Source: Silene noctiflora (lineage: Eukaryota > Streptophyta > Magnoliopsida > Caryophyllales > Caryophyllaceae). Taken from it: a stretch of 33,175 bases of DNA. The stretch covers positions 12,730 through 45,904 of the forward strand of contig VHZZ01015287.1 of assembly GCA_009801015.1 (NCBI GenBank), given 5' to 3'. The notes beneath the pieces are model-generated. The model saw nothing but the letters and a program-made list of their open reading frames with translations. It had not been told where the DNA came from and searched no databases. Shown here one piece after another: positions 29,821-33,175 of this stretch. Position 1 is the stretch's first letter; each line of letters begins with the position of its first letter. The position numbers and the translations under genes were made by a program.

Positions 29821-30174
29821 GTAACTGAATGGATGATTGACAGTGGAGCTTGTCATCACATGACGGGAATGCGTGAGTTTCTTCGTTAAATTCGAACATA
29901 AAGTAAATTGCTAGTTGGATTACCCGATGGTCGGAGTTTTGAAGCACATGAACACGGAGAAATTGTTTTAGGCGCGAATTTCATGCTTAAGGATGTTCTT
30001 TATATTCCCCTATTGACATGTGACTTAATTTTCCTTGAGCAATTAATACGGGAAAATAATTATGTAGTAACGTTTTACCCCGACTATTGTATTATGCAGG
30101 ACCAGTCTTCGAGGACGGATATTGGTCAGGATGAGCAGCACGATGGGATTTATTATTTGAAGTCGAATAAATAA
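29821..30174 (+). pseudogene. copia aspartic protease
   Basis: EWMIDSGACHHMTG at 29827-29868 carries the catalytic D-S-G of retroviral-type aspartic protease, which matures the polyprotein. It is followed by a stop and then a 89-codon open stretch with LLVGLPDGRSFEAHEHGEI, VLYIPLLTCDLIFLEQL and YCIMQDQSSR, matching the usual copia protease tail. The active site survives, but the frame is interrupted by at least two stops near 29885-29900. Confidence 0.85.
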
Positions 30175-31174
30175 GAATTGTAGCAAAAACGTCACATTCG
30201 AAGGACACTCAATTATGGAATAAGAGTCTCGAACACCCATCAAATAGTGTTTTATCTCATTTTTCGTCTTTGGTTGGTACTAATTTATCTTCGAATTCTA
30301 GTCAAATTTGTGAGCCATGTTGTAGGGCTAAGGAAATTGGTTCGCCTTTTAAGCTTAATAATAAACGATGTAATGTGTTGTTGGATTAATTCATTGTGAT
30401 ATTTGGGGAAAATATAGCACTGCTAGTTTATCGCGTTCACATTATTTCTTGACAATTGTTTGCGATCATAGTAGTGGCGTTTGGGTATATCTTATGAAAT
30501 AAAAAAGCGAAGCATGTGAGTTGTTAAGAGTTTTTTTGTCAAATTGTTAAAACACAATTTGACAAAAAAGTTCAAATTGTGCAAACCGATAATGGAACGG
30601 AGTTTTTATCTGAGCCCATGAAATATTATTATGTAAAAAACGGAATTTTTTTAAATCAGTAATACTGATACACCATAGCAAAACAGACGAGTCGAAACAA
30701 AACATCGTCACATACTAGAGAAAGCGAGGGCGTTACGATTTCAAGCTGACTTGCTTATTTATTTTTGGGGGAGTGTAAACTGACCGCGGCTTACCTAATC
30801 AATAGAACTCCAACATCATTCCTACAAGGTCGAGCCCCTTATGAGATTTTGCACCATGAAAAACCGAAATTAGATGGTCTTAATGTTTTTGGAAGTCTTT
30901 CTTACGCTCATAATAAGGACAAACCACGTGATAAATTTGGGGAAAGAGGCAAGAAATGTGTGTTCTTAGGGTACCCTCATAGTAAGAAGGGGTGGAAAGT
31001 CTATGATTTGAAATCTAAGAAATTTTTCGTGTCTTGCGATGTAATTTTCTATGAACGCGTTTTTCCTTTTTCCTTGCCACAAAATGACACTTTACCCATC
31101 GACTATATTGATCCTACACCGAATAATGATTCAATTGGCAGTTTCGAATCATATGATGATGAGAGGGTGAGTTA
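30175..31174 (+). pseudogene. copia integrase, heavily broken
   Basis: The pre-integrase zinc region gives LWNKSLEHPS and CEPCCRAKEI. The core gives IHCDIWGKY (first catalytic Asp, about 30388) and IVQTDNGTEF (second, about 30576-30605). A block resembling RVETKHRHIL, about 30690, holds the expected Glu. After many stops an open frame at 30765-31174 covers TAAYLINRTPTSFLQGRAPY, GSLSYAHNKDKPRDKFGERG and FLGYPHSKKGWKVYDL, the conserved integrase C-terminus. Integrase joins the cDNA to host DNA. Stops and frameshifts throughout the first half make it dead. Confidence 0.85.
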
Positions 31175-31364
31175 AGAACAGTTCCTGGAAGTAAGGGAGA
31201 GTAGTGAAGTGATTGAAGGGCAATACTAAGATGTTGGATTGAATGGAGAGAGGGATGAAAGGGATGATGAAGCCGTGACTGAGACGGTTTCAGATGAAGT
31301 AAGGGAAGAACAACTTGGCAGAGGATCGAGGGAAAAGTTCGAACCACTATGAAAAAAGGATTAC
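31175..31364 (+). pseudogene. copia integrase-RT linker
   Basis: Acidic, poorly conserved coding traces link integrase and RT, with stops at 31175 and 31228. No motif is expected here and none is seen. Confidence 0.55.
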
Positions 31365-32249
31365 GTGTGCAAGTCGACGAAAATAATAAACCCTATTGAC
31401 GTCGCTCATCATGTCCAAAAAAACTCCAAAAGGCCAGGTGCTCGTTATCCTTTAGTCAATTACCTTATTACAAAAAAAAATTCTAACTCCCACAAAGCCT
31501 TCTTGGCAACGATTCATGAGGCTCGAGAACCGAGTCATTCTTTTGAGGCTGCCAAATACTCGAGATGGAGAGAAGCAATAAGAAAAGAAATAGATGCTTT
31601 GGAGAAAAATGAGACATGGAAAATCGTGTCACTACCTAAGTACAAGAAACTTATTGGTTGTAAATGGGTTTACAAGATCAAGTACAAAGCACATGGAACC
31701 ATAGAGTGATACAAAGTGAGACTTTTAAGTAGCTCAAGGGTTCATACAAATTGAAGGGGTTGACTATCATGAGACGTATGCACCAGTTGTGCAAATGACT
31801 AGTGTTCGATGCATGTTGACAGTGGTGGTAGCAAAGAAATGGGTAATTGGGCAATTGGATGTAAATAATGCATTCTTTCAGGAGATTTAGAAGAACATGT
31901 ATATATGAAAATACCACAAGGTATTGAAAGAAAAGGTGAGAATAAGGTATGAAAATTATTAAAATCGATATATGGTTCAAAATAGGCCTCTCGGAATTGG
32001 TTTGCTAAATTGACAGATTTCTTGAAGAGGTATGGTTTCGTTTAATCATTAGGCAATTATTCATTGTTCACATACAACAAAAATAGAGTTTTTATTCGAG
32101 TATTAGTGTATGTTGACGAACTGATAATTGTTAGAAATGATGTAGCAGCGTGTGGTTCATTTAAAAAGTTTCTCGGCAAGAGCTTCGATATTAAAGATTT
32201 GTGACGCCTCAAGTACTTCCTTGGTATAGAGGTAGCTGGCTCAAAGGGA
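31365..32249 (+). pseudogene. copia reverse transcriptase (RVT_2), active site altered
   Basis: An open N-terminal frame (31365-31706) holds YPLVNYLITKKNSNSHKAFL, RWREAIRKEIDALEKNETW and IGCKWVYKIKYKAHGTIE, classic RVT_2 wording. Later pieces in shifting frames are GQLDVNNAF, EEHVYMKIPQGI, LLKSIYG and SRNWFAKLTDFLKRYGF. The catalytic YVDD is YVDE at about 32109-32120 (GTTGACGAA), so the second Asp of the motif is replaced. RLKYFLGIEV follows. At least six stops are seen between 31706 and 32205. Confidence 0.9.
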
Positions 32250-33037
32250 TTGTTCTTAAATCAACGTAAATATGCGTTGGGAATCATAGAAGAAGTTGTT
32301 ATGACAGATGCAAAGCCGGCACACACACCAATTCAGCAGCATTATCGTTTAACACTAGCTAAGGGTTGCGTTTTAAAGGATGTAATGAAGTATCAAAGGC
32401 TCTTTGGGAGGATGGTTTATCCTAAGATTACACGACATGATTTTGTGTATGTAGTGCATTTATTGTCTCAATTCGTAAATGAGCCAAGAAAGGAGCATTG
32501 GGATGCGGCTTTACAAGTTTTTCGGTATATTAAAATAAATCCGGGCACAGGAATTATCATGAGCAAGAAATCAGATTTGCAGTTGCAAGGGTATTGTGAT
32601 TCGCATTGGGCAAGTTTTCTATTAACAAGGTCTTTAAGTGGGTATTTTGTGTCACTTAAGCATTCACCGCTAGTGTCTTGGAGAGCTCAGAAACAAGTAA
32701 TGGTGGCTAAGTCGACGGTGGAAGCAGAGTACTGCGCAATGGTAGCCGCAACGAGTAAATTGATTTGGCTCAAATAATTCCTCGCATCCTTAGGGGTGTT
32801 TTATTCAAAGTCGATGATTTTATATTGTGATAATGAAGCGGCAAAAATTCGGTCTTTCACGACCGAACAAAGCATATTGAAAATGATTGCCATTTCATTC
32901 GACAACATTTGACCAATGGAACGATTCACACGTTTCACATCCGAAGCAAAGAACAAGTCATGGATTTATTTACGAAAGCACTAGAAGGTGAAGCGTATGA
33001 ACATTTGAAATACAAGTTGGGACTTGAAGGGGAGTGA
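32250..33037 (+). pseudogene. copia RNase H, ending at the LTR
   Basis: A frame open for 176 codons (to 32777) covers the connection region (MVYPKITRHDFVYVVHLLSQ) and RNase H motifs YCDSHWAS, VAKSTVEAEYCAMVAATSKL. After a stop and a frameshift it continues as LYCDNEAAKI, then in another frame DRTKHIENDCHFIRQHL, DLFTKALEGEAYEHLKYKL and a final GLEGE. Its stop codon TGA at 33035-33037 is formed by the first three bases of the 3' LTR. The conserved D (YCDS), E (AEYCAM) and D (YCDN) are visible. Confidence 0.9.
33026..33034 (+). promoter_or_regulatory. Polypurine tract of the copia element
   Basis: GAAGGGGAG directly abuts the 3' LTR start TGAAAAG. It also encodes the last Gag-Pol residues, so priming site and coding end overlap. 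Confidence 0.75.
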
Positions 33038-33175
33038 AAAGAATATAGTATATATCATATGAAAAATCATATTGATATGGTATATCTTGTAATATTAGTA
33101 AGTTATATGATAAGTGGTATTTATATACATCTTTACCCCTCATATTAGCTTTGTTTTACTTATTATTTAGCACTT
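33035..33175 (+). repeat. 3' LTR of the copia element, partial
   Basis: The first 73 bases match 12313-12385. After AGTTATAT the two copies differ: this one continues GATAAGTGGTATTTATATAC, which contains a plausible TATA box, the other ATTAATTTAGATATT. The window ends inside the LTR, so the right boundary and target duplication cannot be seen. Confidence 0.8.

Noticed and set aside
30524-30566. Inverted repeat TTTTTGTCAAATTGT / ACAATTTGACAAAAA as a mobile-element end
   Set aside because: The right arm is the expected integrase coding sequence leading to QTDNGTEF and the left arm fits upstream coding, so it is probably a chance hairpin within the gene.

Overview
This window looks like intergenic DNA of a repeat-rich flowering plant, probably a eudicot. 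I see no intact gene, no tRNA or rRNA, and nothing bacterial. Almost everything recognisable is decayed LTR retrotransposon: Ty1/copia, Ty3/gypsy (Athila/Tat type and chromovirus type), plus one non-autonomous inverted-repeat element. I do not name a species. The CACTCGACCGAGTG-like motifs may point to a lineage, but that needs a database search.

Layout. Positions 1-238 are the end of one LTR. Positions 239-6136 are a large non-coding LTR element, here called LARD-1: 3' part of the 5' LTR (239-731), initiator-Met primer site, about 3.5 kb of G-rich, C-poor internal DNA without gag-pol, and a complete 1.88 kb 3' LTR (4253-6136). Positions 6137-9874 are the 3' part of an Athila-like element: a broken ORF, an acidic tail and a polypurine-like motif, split by a 1.5 kb solo LTR with GTTAT duplications. 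Positions 9875-10336 are a MITE-like inverted-repeat element. Positions 10337-12312 show nothing I recognise.

Positions 12313-33175 are one nest. The outer element is a Ty1/copia retrotransposon. Its 5' LTR, primer site and gag start lie at 12313-12752, and the rest of gag, protease, integrase, RT, RNase H and the start of the 3' LTR lie at 28923-33175. A 16.2 kb insertion separates the halves and the reading frame resumes across it. The inserted element (LARD-2) is on the minus strand and belongs with LARD-1. Its 5' LTR is 27131-28922 and its truncated 3' LTR is 12753-15988, itself carrying a solo LTR with CATAC duplications. Inside LARD-2 are an unrelated LTR fragment (15989 to about 16625), a minus-strand Ty3/gypsy element (about 16626-19873) hit by a solo LTR with CCCTG duplications, and a plus-strand Athila element (19874-24002). 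These are followed by a truncated LTR and LARD-2 internal DNA.

All coding remnants carry stops, frameshifts or deletions, so none should be active. The most interesting pattern is regulatory. LTRs of several unrelated families each carry a cluster of short palindromes about 50-80 bp upstream of a TATA-like box; the palindrome sequence differs between families while the placement is the same. A second pattern is a TGTTTTGTAGGAAAT-like box lying about 125 bp inside LTRs of the TGA...TCA class.
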